DNA of 64,000 nt, from positions 4,313,501-4,377,500 of the forward strand of contig NC_044591.1 in the NCBI RefSeq assembly GCF_901933205.1, read 5' to 3'. Each line of letters starts with the position of its first letter. Position 1 is the first letter of the stretch. The DNA comes from Camarhynchus parvulus. Taxonomy: Eukaryota; Chordata; Aves; Passeriformes; Thraupidae. A program made the translations under genes and the position numbers. Below the pieces are notes generated by a model. It was not told where the DNA came from. It saw only the letters and a program-made list of their open reading frames with translations, and made no database searches. Below, piece by piece: positions 33,649-45,099 of the stretch.

Positions 33649-36600
33649 TGTCGGAGCCGGGGGCCGCGGGCCCTAGCCCGGCCGCCATCCAGGTGTCCAG
33701 GTACGGCCCCGCCGCGGTGGGGGACCCGGACAGGGCTGGGCAGGGAGGCGGGCGTGCTGGGGGCCGCGGGCGGGTGCCGGTCTGCAACCGAGATGCTGCC
33801 TGCCCGCCCTGCTGCCGGCAGCGGCGGCGCCGCCCGCTTTAGTCATGCTGTCAGTGACACCGACCGCGGGCAGAGCGCAGCAGCGCCGCGCCCGTGCTCC
33901 GTGCTGCGGGGGCTGGCAGCCGGCAGCGCTGCCGCGGCTCTCCCGGGCGCGGCTCTCCCGGGCGCGGCTCTCCCGCCTGTGTCCCCGCGGCTCCTGGGCG
34001 CGGCCGCGCTGAAGCAGCCGATCCTGTCCGTGCCACCGCGCAGCCGCTGCCTCGGTGCCCCCCGGGCCGTTATTCGCCGTTGGCGGAAAGCGCGGCTGCT
34101 GCCGGGAAGCCGCGTGGGGCACCGGCACGGGCCCGGCTCGGTGTGCGCCGCCCCGGAGCCCGGCGGGGTGGGGCCCTGGTGAGACGCGGGGTGCCCCGGC
34201 AGAGGCGCCCTGCTTCCTTCCGCTGCTGGCGGTTTCCATCGCCGCTCACAGGAAGCCGCATGCGAGCAGCGATGTCCCGGCAGCTCAGCCGGTGGGCGAT
34301 ATGCTGCCTCCGGGCAGCCGCACCGGGGCTGGGCTCGGGGCGCGGCAGGGGTTGTGAGCTCTCATGTGCCTCCTTCGGCAGGATTATGCGCCCAGACGAT
34401 GCCAACATCGCGGGGAATGTCCACGGGGGAACCATCCTGAAGATGATCGAGGAGGCAGGAGCCATCATCAGCACCCGCCACTGCAATTCCCAGGCCGGGG
34501 TGAGTAGGTACCGGTGTGTCTGCCAGCCTCTGGCACGGTGACCTTTCACTCCCTGCCGTGTCTCACTGGGAGTATTTCCTCCTGCAGGCATACCACTAGT
34601 GTCTCTGGCTGCAGCCAGGTCCCAGTAGCTGGAAGAATTCTGCTGAAATTTTGGTTTACTAGCAGAAACATTATTGCTCCTTATTGCTGTTAATTTTTTA
34701 ACTCCTGAGAAAGGCAAGTTGGGGCAGCCCCGGTGTTGGTTACAGATGGGGAAGGAAGCACAGCCAGCGGCTGATAAGGTGGCGGTTGCAGTATCCGAGC
34801 TGCACATGGCATGGCAGGTTTGGCTGGTGTCAGGAAGCTGCCGGCTGTGGTCCCGTGGCATGGCTGTGATCACTAGCTTGGCTGTCTCACCGTCCCCAGG
34901 AGCCCTGTGTGGCTGCACTGGCACGGGTGGAGCGGACGGACTTCCTGTCGCCGATGTGCATTGGCGAGGTGGCCAACGTCAGTGCCGAGATCACCTACAC
35001 CTCCCGGCACTCCGTGGAGGTTCAGGTCAACGTCATGTCTGAAAACATTTTGACAGGTGGGTGGCTGCTGGTGGGTGTGTTCCAGAATACCGGGAATAAC
35101 AGTGTTGAGCCAAGAGCTTGCAGTGGTGACCCCATCCTCTGCTCCACCACATTCGGCAGAGAGGGGATCTGGTGTGTTTATTGACAGAGCTGGGAGTGGA
35201 GGGAGGGCTGGTGCTCGGGAGGGAGGCCAAGCTGGCTCCCTGGGATTTACGGCTCCATTGTAGTGAAAAACAGCAAAATCTGTTCGTAGCTCTTCCTGCC
35301 TGATTTGCTGCCTGTGGCTGCCTTTGGCCTGAAAAAGTCCCTTTTCCTGCTGTTGCTGTGACAACCAGTTCTGCTTGCTGGGACATCTTCCCAAAAGCAC
35401 ATTGTCACATCCGCTAAGAGCTAAAGCCTGGTAGGAGCCAGCAGGGCAAGGGGCCACCAATGCCAGTGGCATTGCCAGTATGTGCCCGACGCCAAACTGG
35501 TGGCAGGTACAGCGCTGCTAGCCTTGGCACCATCACCTGCTGCCCCCTTCTCCTCCAGGGGCAAAGAGGGTGACGAACAAGGCGACACTGTGGTATGTGC
35601 CGCTGTCCCTGAAGAACGTGAATAAGGTCGTTGAGGTTCCCCCCATCCAGGTAGGACAGCTCACTTGGGTCCCCCCGACCTGGAATTTGTCCTCCCTGTG
35701 AAATGGCACTAACCTGGCCCTGTTGGCACTCCCAGCTGTGCCAGTGGCTGTGCCAATCCCCTTCTTACCAGCCTTCTATTCCAGTATGCGAGGAAGGAGC
35801 AGGAGGATGAGGGGAAGAAGCGTTATGAGGAGCAAAAGCTGGATCGGCTGGAAACGAAGCAGAGAAATGGTGATGTGATCTTACCTGTCATCAACCCAGG
35901 TAACACAGGCAGTGTGTACCCAGTGCAAATTGCCCAGCAGTACTGGGAGACCAGACTGGTCCCCAGGGCCCTGTAGGTGTGAGTGTGCATTCTGAAACAT
36001 CACACCAGGGATGGGGATGGGATTTTGGAGCAGCAGTGTGTGAGTGGAGGGGGAGCTGAGTGGATACCTGTGGTACCCTGAAGGGGCTGGTGCATGAGAT
36101 CCCCTCTACCAAAACCCTGTTCCTGTATCCTTGTGTGCTTGTGTGCAGCTACAGCTGGTTTTGCTCAGCAAGGGGTAAATGCAAGTGCTGGGCAAGGGTG
36201 GCCTCTAGGCTTGGCTGTGGTCTTCAGGCAGAGGTGGAGATGTGGCACATGAGAAATGTTGGGGGGAGGTGATGGGGGATGAAAGTTGCTCAAATGCTTT
36301 TTTCTCCTCTGTCCTTCCTGCTCACAGACAGGCAGACAAAAGGTAAGGTTCAGCAGGCACTGCTCCATGGGTGGTGACCCTCAGTGGGACTGGGCTGCTT
36401 TTTTCCTTTCTTTGAGCTTCTTTAACATCTCTCATCAGATAGGAAACACAGCCATTTCTGAGAGAGGATTTCCTCTGCTGGGTGTTTGAGGGTGTGACTC
36501 CTGTCACCTGGAGGGTGTGGTGGGACAGAGGTCACCAGGATGTGCCAGAGCTGGGGGCATGGGGGTGAAAGTCTTCCCACCAAGGGGAAAACAGGGGCTC

Positions 36601-39015
36601 TATGCAGCAGGGTCTGGGAGGTTCAGCTGAGGGGGGAAGCAGACAGCAGTGTGACCCAGTTCACTCCTGTTTGCTTACATGCTCTTTGAAAGCTTGAAAA
36701 GAAAGAAATGAGCTGAGCTAGGATAAAGTGGATGGGTGGAGATTAGAGGGAGGCAGCAGCCCGTCAGGTGATGAACAGTCTATGCTCTTGGAACTTCTCC
36801 AGCCTGGTTTAACCACTGGTTTCCACATAGTTCAGCTGTGCACAAGCCAGCCCCATGTTTTCTTCCTTTGGACAACTTAAGGCAGGGGTGTATGGTGGTG
36901 TATGGGTGCCAGCTGAGTAGCTCTCACCTTGCTTTGCTCTCTAACCAGAGCCACACACCGTTGGCTACAGCCAGTCCAGCCTGATCCACCTGGTGGGCCC
37001 GTCAGACTGCACACTGCTGGGCTTTGTGCATGGAGGTGAGTGAGCACTGCCCTGCACAGCACCCGGGCTTCAGCTCCAGGTGGCTTTTCCCTGGAGCAAA
37101 GCGTGGTTGGAGAGTGACTCTGTTTTTGGTGGGCTCTGCCTCTGGAGGCACACAGGCCCCTTTGCATTGACTGTCAAGGTCAGAGTTGCTTTAGCTGAGA
37201 CAAAAGTTTCATCTTTTTCTGTGCCCCAAAAGCTCATGTACTCGAACTGTAAATCCTACAGTTTTGTCATCGCCTGTGGGATTGCAAATCCTGGAGTACA
37301 AACACGCAGCGTGTGACTGCTGTTGCCTGAAGTAATTTCCTCTTGGCTGGCAGCGCCCATCACCTGCAGGGCTGGCACATGTGGTGCAAGCCCTGGGAGA
37401 GGTGTGTTTACTGAGAGTTGGGACAACACATACCTAATCCTTAAACAAACAAAACGAACATGGTCAGAGCTGTTTCAAGGTTTGTGGGACTGATCTTACC
37501 TTGCAAGGGTCAACTTTGCTCAGAGAAATTTGGGAGAAACAGAGCTGACCTTAATCACAGGTCTGTGAGGATACTGCCCTGCTATTGACAGGAGCCCTTG
37601 TACTGGATTTTCCTGAAATTGGGACTTAGTCTCTGGTCCAACTCCCCAGCATAGCTTTGGCCATGCTAAGGCCTTACTGACCTTTGCATGGTTTTCCTGA
37701 AATCCCACTGACCTTCCTGAGACAGGACCCTCTGCTTGCCCTCACAGGTGTCACCATGAAGCTCATGGATGAGGTTGCTGGGATTGTGGCTGCCCGCCAC
37801 TGCAAGACCAACATCGTCACTGCCTCGGTGGATGCCATCAACTTCCACGAGAAGATCAAAAAAGGTACCAAGGGTGGTGGCAGACACTGTGATCTGCTGT
37901 GTTGCCACACCCTGACTCCCTTGGATGCACTCTCAGGACATGCTGGCAGAGAAAATTAGACCCTGTTTGATTAATCCTGTGCTCTGCTCAAGACACAGCT
38001 TAAGCATAAAACACGCAGGGCTCCTTGCTCCCTTCACTAGCCCCTCTCTGTTTCACAGGCTGTGTCATCACTGTCTCAGGACGTATGACATTCACTAGCA
38101 ATAAGTCCATGGAAATCGAGGTCTTTGTGGATGCTGACCCGTTTGTGGATGAGCCCCGGGAGCGGTACCGTGCCGTCAGCGCCTTCTTCACCTACGTGTC
38201 CCTGAGCAAGGAGGGGAAGCCCCTGCCCGTCCCGCAGCTGCTGGTAAGAGCTTTTCTCTCTGGATTGGACCCAGCAGGGCCATCACCTCTCCTGCTCCTC
38301 CTACAGCAGACCCCAGCCCAAGAAATCCTCTTCCTTTGAGTTACTCAGCAGAAAAATACAAGCACGAACGAGACTTCCTGGGACAGGCTTCAGTGGGTTT
38401 TGCTTGTTTTATTTTTTGTTTTTGTTTTGTTTGGTTTGTTTGTTTTGTTTGGGGTTTTGGCGTGTAGTGTTTTTGTTTTGGGTTTTGATTGTTTTTGTTT
38501 TTAATTTTTATTTCTTTAGAAAATTGCCAGTGTGGAGATTGGGGATTTTCTCCTTTCTCATTGTTGAGGACAGGCTGCATGCACGCCCTGCACCAGGGGA
38601 CCCTGAGTGGCAACGGAGGCCCCCACATCCCTAATAGCTGCTCCCCATGGTGTCCCCATTCCAGCCTCCTGCCTATATCATCTCCCCTAATCCTGGCAGG
38701 GCTTTGCTGACGGGGTGCTCCTGACTGGGGGTGCTGCTTAATATTTGATGTGGCACAGGTCTCCTGCTTAATGCAGGGCATGCTGGCTGTCATGTGTGTT
38801 TGACAGAGAGCAGCACCTCACAGAAGTGTGAGGGGAGGCGTGTTTCCCTCCCACACATACTTGCAGCGCACTGACACCGCAGCTTTGCACTCTTTCTGTG
38901 ACCCCAGACGGAGACGGAGGATGAGAAGCGTCGCTTCGAGGAAGGGAAGGGCAGGTACCTGCAGACCAAAGCCAAGAGGCAGGCGCAGATGCAGCAGCAG
39001 GCTGCCCAGCAGTGA
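33649..39015 (+). CDS. ACOT7: ACOT7, cytosolic acyl-CoA thioesterase
   Basis: Hydrolyses long-chain acyl-CoA to free fatty acid and CoA; abundant in brain. Exons 33649-33701, 34382-34499, 34900-35056, 35559-35650, 35785-35899, 36949-37035, 37748-37864, 38059-38243 and 38908-39015 join in phase to 343 residues. There are two hot-dog domains. The first contains RPDDANIAGNVHGGTILKMI with the catalytic Asn of the DDAN motif. The second contains HGGVTMKLMDEVAG with the catalytic Asp. A linker (EQEDEGKKRYEEQKLDRLE) joins them and the tail is basic and glutamine-rich. The ATG in exon 1 (MSEPGAAGPSPAAIQVSR) resembles the human cytosolic isoform start. Human has several alternative first exons, and one candidate lies directly upstream of exon 2 here. 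Confidence 0.95.
34261..34381 (+). other. Possible alternative ACOT7 N-terminal exon
   Basis: An ATG at 34261, with a second at 34273, runs in frame straight into exon 2 without splicing. It gives MSRQLSRWAICCLRAAAPG and about 20 further residues that are rich in Arg and poor in acids. This composition could act as a mitochondrial presequence. The bases before exon 2 also work as its splice acceptor, so this may simply be intron. Confidence 0.3.
38396..38518 (+). repeat. T-rich (GTTTT)n low-complexity tract in ACOT7 intron 8
   Basis: About 120 bases composed mostly of TTTTG and TTTG units. It is strongly AT-rich compared with its surroundings and may be the eroded tail of a retroelement. Confidence 0.75.
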
Positions 39016-39474
39016 CCTGGGTGGCAGCAGTGCCCGCCAAGCATACAGGTTGTTCCCGTTCGTTTTGTGTCCGGCCCGCGCCAGCCCCGTGCCTCCGCCC
39101 GCCCCAGCCTGCTGCCAGCTCCACCGCTTCGCTGCTGATGGGCTCAGCACCGCAGACCTCGTGCTTCAGGTGGCTCAAGCCCCCAGGAGTCTTCCCAGGC
39201 ACTCACCATCTGCCTCCAGAGCCATTATTGCTGTTTGATCCCCGCTGGTGACGTTCCTGCCTGTGTCAGAGCCAGGCTGGAGGCGTGTGGTGGCTCGAGG
39301 GGCGCGTGAGGCCGCGAGTCTTTGTGCTGCTGTGTTCGACTCGCTGGTTTGTCCTACCGTGCACACCAAAGCTTTCGTACGTGCTGTGCCGCGCCGGGGC
39401 CGCACTGAATGTCTGTGACATCTCTAGGTAGTTCTCTGTGCGCATCTAAGTTATTTAAGGAATCCTGTGGCATA

Positions 39475-39480
39475 AATAAA
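39475..39480 (+). terminator. Poly(A) signal of ACOT7
   Basis: AATAAA 460 bp after the stop codon. A second AATAAA near 39678 (AAACAATAAACTG) could give a slightly longer 3' end. Confidence 0.8.
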
Positions 39481-39689
39481 ATCTGTTTCATTGACTGGAA
39501 TGAATGGCTGACACTTTTATTTCAAACAATTGTGCTTTTCCTCCCTCCCCCAGATCCGCCCGCGCTCCCCAAGTGGCGCCAGGCGTTCCCAGCCTTGTTT
39601 TTAAGGAAGTCTGGTTGTTTTAACGGGGCCCTCAGAAGAGTTCCTGCTGGAATGAGTACCCGGTTTGGGATATTAAACAATAAACTGCC

Positions 39690-40168
39690 TGACAGGAGGT
39701 TCTAGTGCGGTGGGGCTGGTCTCTGCAGGGGTGCGTGCAGCGCGATGACAGAGGGTAATGGTTTTAGGCTGACAGAGTGAATATTCAGAACAGGGATCAG
39801 CAAATGTGTTCCCTGTTCGTGTGCTCAGGGCAGCAGGAAGGGATGGAGTCACCATGTCTGGAGGTGTTCTGCGGCATCTGCACCTGCCGCTGACGGATGG
39901 GTTTAGGGATTACAGTGCCGGTGCCGGGCGGGCGATGGGACAGGATGATGGAAAAGGTCCCGAACCCCGACCGAACCCGAGCCGGCTCCGTGACCGAACC
40001 CGAACCGGCCCCGGCAGCCGCGGCCCGGGCGCGTCCCTCAGCACCGGCACTACCGCGCAACTCTCGCGAGAGCGGCGCCGCTCCGCTGCCGCCGCGGCTG
40101 CGCGGGGCGGGGCTCTCGCGAGAGCGGCGGGGCCGTTTCCCGGGCGACGCGGGCGGGGCGGGGCCGCC
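39690..40168 (+). promoter_or_regulatory. ICMT promoter region with two TCTCGCGAGA elements
   Basis: CpG-rich DNA before the ICMT start codon with TCTCGCGAGA at 40062-40071 and again at 40114-40123, that is 98 and 46 bp before the ATG. This palindrome is a known core-promoter element of TATA-less housekeeping genes, bound by BANP. No HES3 or GPR153 exon is visible in this gap. Confidence 0.75.
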
Positions 40169-42606
40169 ATGATGGCGGCGGCGGTGGCGCGGAGGGGGCG
40201 GCTGGGCCGGGAGGGCCGCGCCAGCCTCTGCTCCTTCCTGCTCGGCGCCTCGGTGGCGGCCCTGCCGCTGCTGCTCGGCTCGTCCCCCTCCCTGCTGGCC
40301 GCTCCCGGCCTGCGCGGCCGCCTGGCTCTCGCCCTGCACGTGGCGGGCGTGAACGCGGCGCTGCTGCTCATCTACCCGCGGCCGCTCTACAAGGTACGGG
40401 GGTGGCCCCGGCGGGCGGCGGCTGTGGAGGGTCCCGGTCCCGGGGTGCGCCGGTAGGGATACCCCGGGCCCGGGGAGCGGCGGCGGCAGCGCGTTCTCCC
40501 CTCCCTGTGCTTGCAGATCGCCGTCCGGGCCTGTTTCTTGGGCTTCGCCTTCGGCTGCGGGCTGCTGCTGAGCGCCGGCCGCTCCGCCTGGCGCCACTTC
40601 GGATGGTAAGGGCCGGGCCGGGCCGGGCAGCCGGGCGGGCACGGTGCCCCCGGCCCTACTGAACCTGCCCTCCCTCCCGCCGCAGGTACATGTGCTCCCT
40701 GTCCCTCTTTCACTACTCGGAGTATCTGGTGACAGCCATCAACAACCCGCGCAGCCTCTCGCTGGACTCCTTCCTACTCAACCACAGCTTCGAGTACAAC
40801 CTGGCTGCCCTGTCCTCCTGGGTGGAGTTCACGCTGGAGAAGCTCTTCTTCCCAGGTCGGCCACCCTGTCCCTGCCTGTCTCTGCCTAGCTGCACGTGGC
40901 TTGCCTGGGGTCCATCTGTCTTGTAGCAAAGTGCAGGTGACCCTCAGCTTGCTGCCCTGTGACAACCCTGCAGCAGCTTTGCCAGAGTCATAATCCCTCA
41001 GTGCTCAAAGCCTCTTGGGTTGGATCTTGGGAGGGCAGGGGGGAGCCCCCCCTCACTCTGAATGCCAGGCCAGGGGGTCTTCAGCCCTTTCCTGCCTTGG
41101 TGGTGCAAGAATGATGTGTCAGGTACACCTGGGTGTCGCCTTTTGACAGGAATAAAATCAAGTCATCAAATCTGTTGCTGGTTGCCCAGTCTGGGGCAAA
41201 CTGGCTGTGCTCATCTGTTTATCCTTGGGAGAGGGAAACTGTTCCCCTTTGTTTTGTAGCAGCCTGAGCATGTCCTTGGCTGTGCTTTGTGTTGGCTTTG
41301 CTCAGCCTCTACATCTGCCCCTCACGGACTAATCCATGCTAACACCAAGCAAGGGTTGCTGGTTTTATCTGTTTGGCACAGGATGGCAGTGCATGGCTGC
41401 TGCTGTCACACATTTTGCTTTGAGATGGGGGCAAAGCCCACTCACTGAGCAGCCCCCTGGAGACCTGTGCAAACCTGTTGTGCCCCTCCCTGTCCATGCA
41501 GAGCTGAAGCAGATCACCTGGCTGAGCACCGTGGGGCTGCTGATGGTGATCTTCGGGGACTGCCTGAGGAAGGCAGCCATGCTTACAGCGGGCTCCAACT
41601 TCAACCACATCGTTCAGAACGAGAAATCTGACACCCACACTTTGGTGACAAGTGGGGTGTACGGGTGGTTCCGGCACCCCTCCTACGTGGGATGGTTTTA
41701 CTGGAGTATTGGAACACAGGTACTGTATTCAGAGTGCTCAGATCCTTTCCTGTCACAACCCCAGTCTTTGCTGTGATGGGGTACAGACTGGGCCTGGATT
41801 CTGCTGCCTCCCACTGGCACGCAGGAACTCTGGAATTCCTGAGCTCTCTGCCCCGTGGCATCTTTGGGAAGATCTTGTTCCCTTAATTTTCTCTGTGCAG
41901 TAAGGAGAGGTGGTGGAGCTGGGGTTTTGACTCACAACCCCCTTGGAGGCTCGAGGTGTGCTTTGCTGCTGGTCTAAAGCCGGTATGCAGGGCTTTCTGT
42001 ATCCCTGTGGTCAAAATGCCTTCTGTGAGTGGTCAGACTCAACCTGGCTCCTGCCAACCACCAGTCCTGTGCTTGAGGGCAAGGAAACTCCCTGACTAGA
42101 GGGTCAGCTCTGGCCAGCTGTGGCCGAGCCTTAGCTCAGTGCTGCTGTAGCTGTGTGCTCTTGTGGCTGGCTGGGTACTGGCATTGGCTTGTGTTTCTCT
42201 GGAGAGAGCCCATAAAGGTGGCACATGGAGCTTTTGAGAGCTGGGGCAGCGAAGCCAGTGCTGCGTGTGCGCTGCTTTCTTCATTCTGGGGAGAAACTAG
42301 TGCTTGTGGATTTTCACAGAAGTGTTGGGGTATTTTCTTTTTCTGTATCAATGTTACTGGAGGGGGATGAGCTGTGGGGCCTTGTGTTCTCGAGGGGGTG
42401 CTCACCAGCAGCGTCTGTTGCAGGTGTTGCTCTGCAATCCCATCTGCGTGGTGGGCTACGCGCTGGCGTCCTGGCGCTTCTTCAGGGAGCGGATCGAGGA
42501 GGAGGAGATCACACTCATTCACTTCTTTGGAGAAGAGTACCTGGAGTACAAAAGGAAGGTGCCATCAGGTCTCCCTTTTATTAAAGGAGTCAAATTGGAA
42601 CTGTAA
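40169..42606 (+). CDS. ICMT: ICMT, protein-S-isoprenylcysteine O-methyltransferase
   Basis: A multi-pass endoplasmic-reticulum enzyme that methylates the C-terminal prenylcysteine of CaaX proteins such as Ras and lamins, using S-adenosylmethionine. Exons 40169-40393, 40517-40605, 40686-40855, 41502-41719 and 42424-42606 join in phase to 294 residues; human has 284. The N-terminal half has hydrophobic spans (SVAALPLLLGSSPSLLAA and others) and YSEYLVTAINNPRSLSLDSF. The C-terminal half holds the cofactor-binding part: NFNHIVQNEKSDTHTLVTSG, YGWFRHPSYVGWFYWSIGTQ, LLCNPIC, and then FFRERIEEEEITLIHFFGEE and YLEYKRKVPSGLP. Two consecutive ATG codons start the frame and the first is taken. The introns are short except intron 4. 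Confidence 0.96.
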
Positions 42607-44900
42607 CATGGGCACAAACCAGGCTGGCTGAGCAGACGCCCGGCTCCTGCTGCGCCCAGTGCCCGTGTGGCACCGGCAATGGGAGGTGCCTGTTGGTATT
42701 TCCTGGCCATCCAGGAGGAGCTGGTGGAGGGCTGCAGCTTTGGGCAGCCTGCTGGGTCACTCACAGATCAGAAGCTCGTTCCTCCTCCTTGAGATCAGTC
42801 CTTCATTGCACATTCAGGGATCTTCCAGATAACTTAGCCTGTAGCGACCCTAAAGAGAATGAATCCTGCCTGCAGCAGCTGAATTGTCTTGGAATGCCTC
42901 TGGAACTGATTCTACCAGAAAACAGCACTGCCCTCCTGGCCCTGGGCGGGGAAGGTGCTAGGCAGCAGATTGTTCCTGTTGCATAATTCGATTTTAAAGC
43001 TTTCTGACCTCGTCAGCCCGGTGACACGACTTTAATCTCCTCGGGCCAAACTCCCTGAGCTGGCACTGGGGTGGCCGAGGGAGCAGCCTCCAGCTCTGCC
43101 CTCAAAGTGCCAGAGTGCAGCATGGCACCGCTCACTTCTCTCTAGGCCTTGGGGTCTGCAGGGAGGGTTCTGCTGCTCCCCTTGTGCCGCTGGATCTGAG
43201 CACCTCTGGGCCCTCTCCTCGTCCCTTGGATGCTGCTGTGGGTGCAGTGTCACTGCTCCAGCTGCTGCCTCCTGCTGCCAGCTCTGTTCCTTCTTCCTGC
43301 TTCCAAATCACGCTGCTTCCTATCCTGCCAGGCTGCCTCTGTCTTGCAGAGATCCCAGGATTTTGGGTTGTGAAAGAGCCACAGCTGCCAGGCTTGCTAA
43401 GGGCTTTAGTCCCTGAGGTCCTTCCCTGCTCTTTTGGGCAAAAGCTGTGATGTTAGGGCAAGTAGGAGATGCTTCTAAGGAAATCTCCAACCACGAGAAG
43501 AGTTGGGCTAGCTAACGCTCTTTTATAGTAACCATTTGGAAATGGTTCCCACTGAGCTGTGTGGTATAACTTTGTTGTTATATACCAAAGAGGTTCACTG
43601 TTTTCTTGAGTTCTACATTATTCTTCCTTGCTGGAATGGAAATGAGTTGCTTGTCAGTTCATGCTTGGAGCTTGTGGTGTTCCATGGGGAAGGCGCTGCA
43701 ATACGGCTCAGGAAGGGGCACTTGGTGAGAATAGCTTGGATTTGGGTTTAGGTTTTCTTTTTTATAAAAAAAAAAAAAAAAAGAGAAAACATTGTCAGCT
43801 TCTGTCTGGTTATTTGAAGGTCTCTTGAGGTGCTGGTGGCATCATGGAAACTGGAATGCTTTATAATTCCTGGTGGGTTCTCAGAACACACCAGCACTGC
43901 ATTGAGGCACAATTGTGACTCAGTGACTTCTGGGGCTGTGCAACCACAGGGATGAGGCTGACCCTGACCCTAACCCTGACCCTGCCCCTCTGTTTCTCCT
44001 TGCTGAACTGATGCAGAATCCATCCTCCACTGGGTTTCCTTGATCACAGAGCATCTGTCTGATGCCCTTGCTGCTGACTTGACCTTTGCTGAGCGGGGTT
44101 TTGGCTTGGGAGAAAAACAAAGGTGAAGACTCACCAGTTGGAGAGTGCTGATCTGTGCTGGGCACTTGGAGGCTCCCACTTGGGCTGTTCTTGTCTCAGG
44201 GAAGCACTGATTGCAGCCAGTGGTGCCTCGAGCAACTTAATCTGTAAGCAATTTTTTTATAGGGGGTAGCAATGTTCCTGCTGTGCCCTTGATCAAAGGA
44301 ACTTGGGAACAAGTAATTGTCACTTGGGTTTGATGTGCTGTTTGACAACAGAAACAAAGCCTCATTCCCAGATTGTTCTTCAAAGTAAATGAACCTTGAT
44401 CCTAATTTCACAAGTTCCAGCTGTGCAGACTCTGTCCAAGCAGGATGTGTTGGCACCGAAAGAAACTCCACCCTGAGCAAAACTTTCAGTGTCTCTTGAA
44501 GCTTTTGAGACCAACAGCTTCTCTTAACCTTTTCCCAAATCCTGTGACCAGAAGCTCTGTGAAGAGACAGCAGCTTACCAGGTGTGGGGAAGGCATGTGA
44601 AATTTTAGGGAAAAGCTGGAGTAAACTGTGAAACCCTGCCCTCTGTGCCACAGTAATTGGTGAGTTCTTAGTTCCAGTGTGTCACATGTACAGGGAACCT
44701 CTAGAGCAGCTGTTCCTGGCACCTGGCCTGCGTTGGTGCATGGCTGCCCAGCACTTCACAGGATGCTCCATCACCTGCCCTCCACCAGGAGTTATTTTTC
44801 CACATAATTTGCCAGTGTTGTTGTTTTAGGAGCAGCTGGACACCTTGAGCCAGCAGATCCCTTTTGTCAGCACTGCAGAACCACACAGACATGGACAACT
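42607..44900. other. ICMT 3' UTR and convergent intergenic region ICMT-RNF207
   Basis: About 2.3 kb between the two converging genes. I find no coding exon. No clear AATAAA for ICMT was seen; an A-tract of about 18 follows TTTTTTAT at 43757-43782. The first part probably belongs to a long ICMT 3' UTR, as in mammals. A short CCCTGACCCTAACCCTGACCC run lies at 43963-43985. Confidence 0.5.
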
Positions 44901-44907
44901 GCACCCT

Positions 44908-44913
44908 TTTATT
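44908..44913 (-). terminator. Poly(A) signal of RNF207
   Basis: AATAAA on the minus strand, about 190 bp past the RNF207 stop codon. Confidence 0.8.
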
Positions 44914-45099
44914 TCACTCTGACACACGCAAGGAAGAGCACAAGAAGAGTTTTTCAGAAGCAAGTCCACCTGAGGCCTTTGGATGTGCTGCAGACGTGGC
45001 TGTTTCCTGCCCTGGCTTGTGGCACTGGGCAAGAGGAGCTGGTCACTCACCAGGGCATGGTTCTGCCCAGCAGCTCTGCCACGTGCCCAGCACTGGGCT

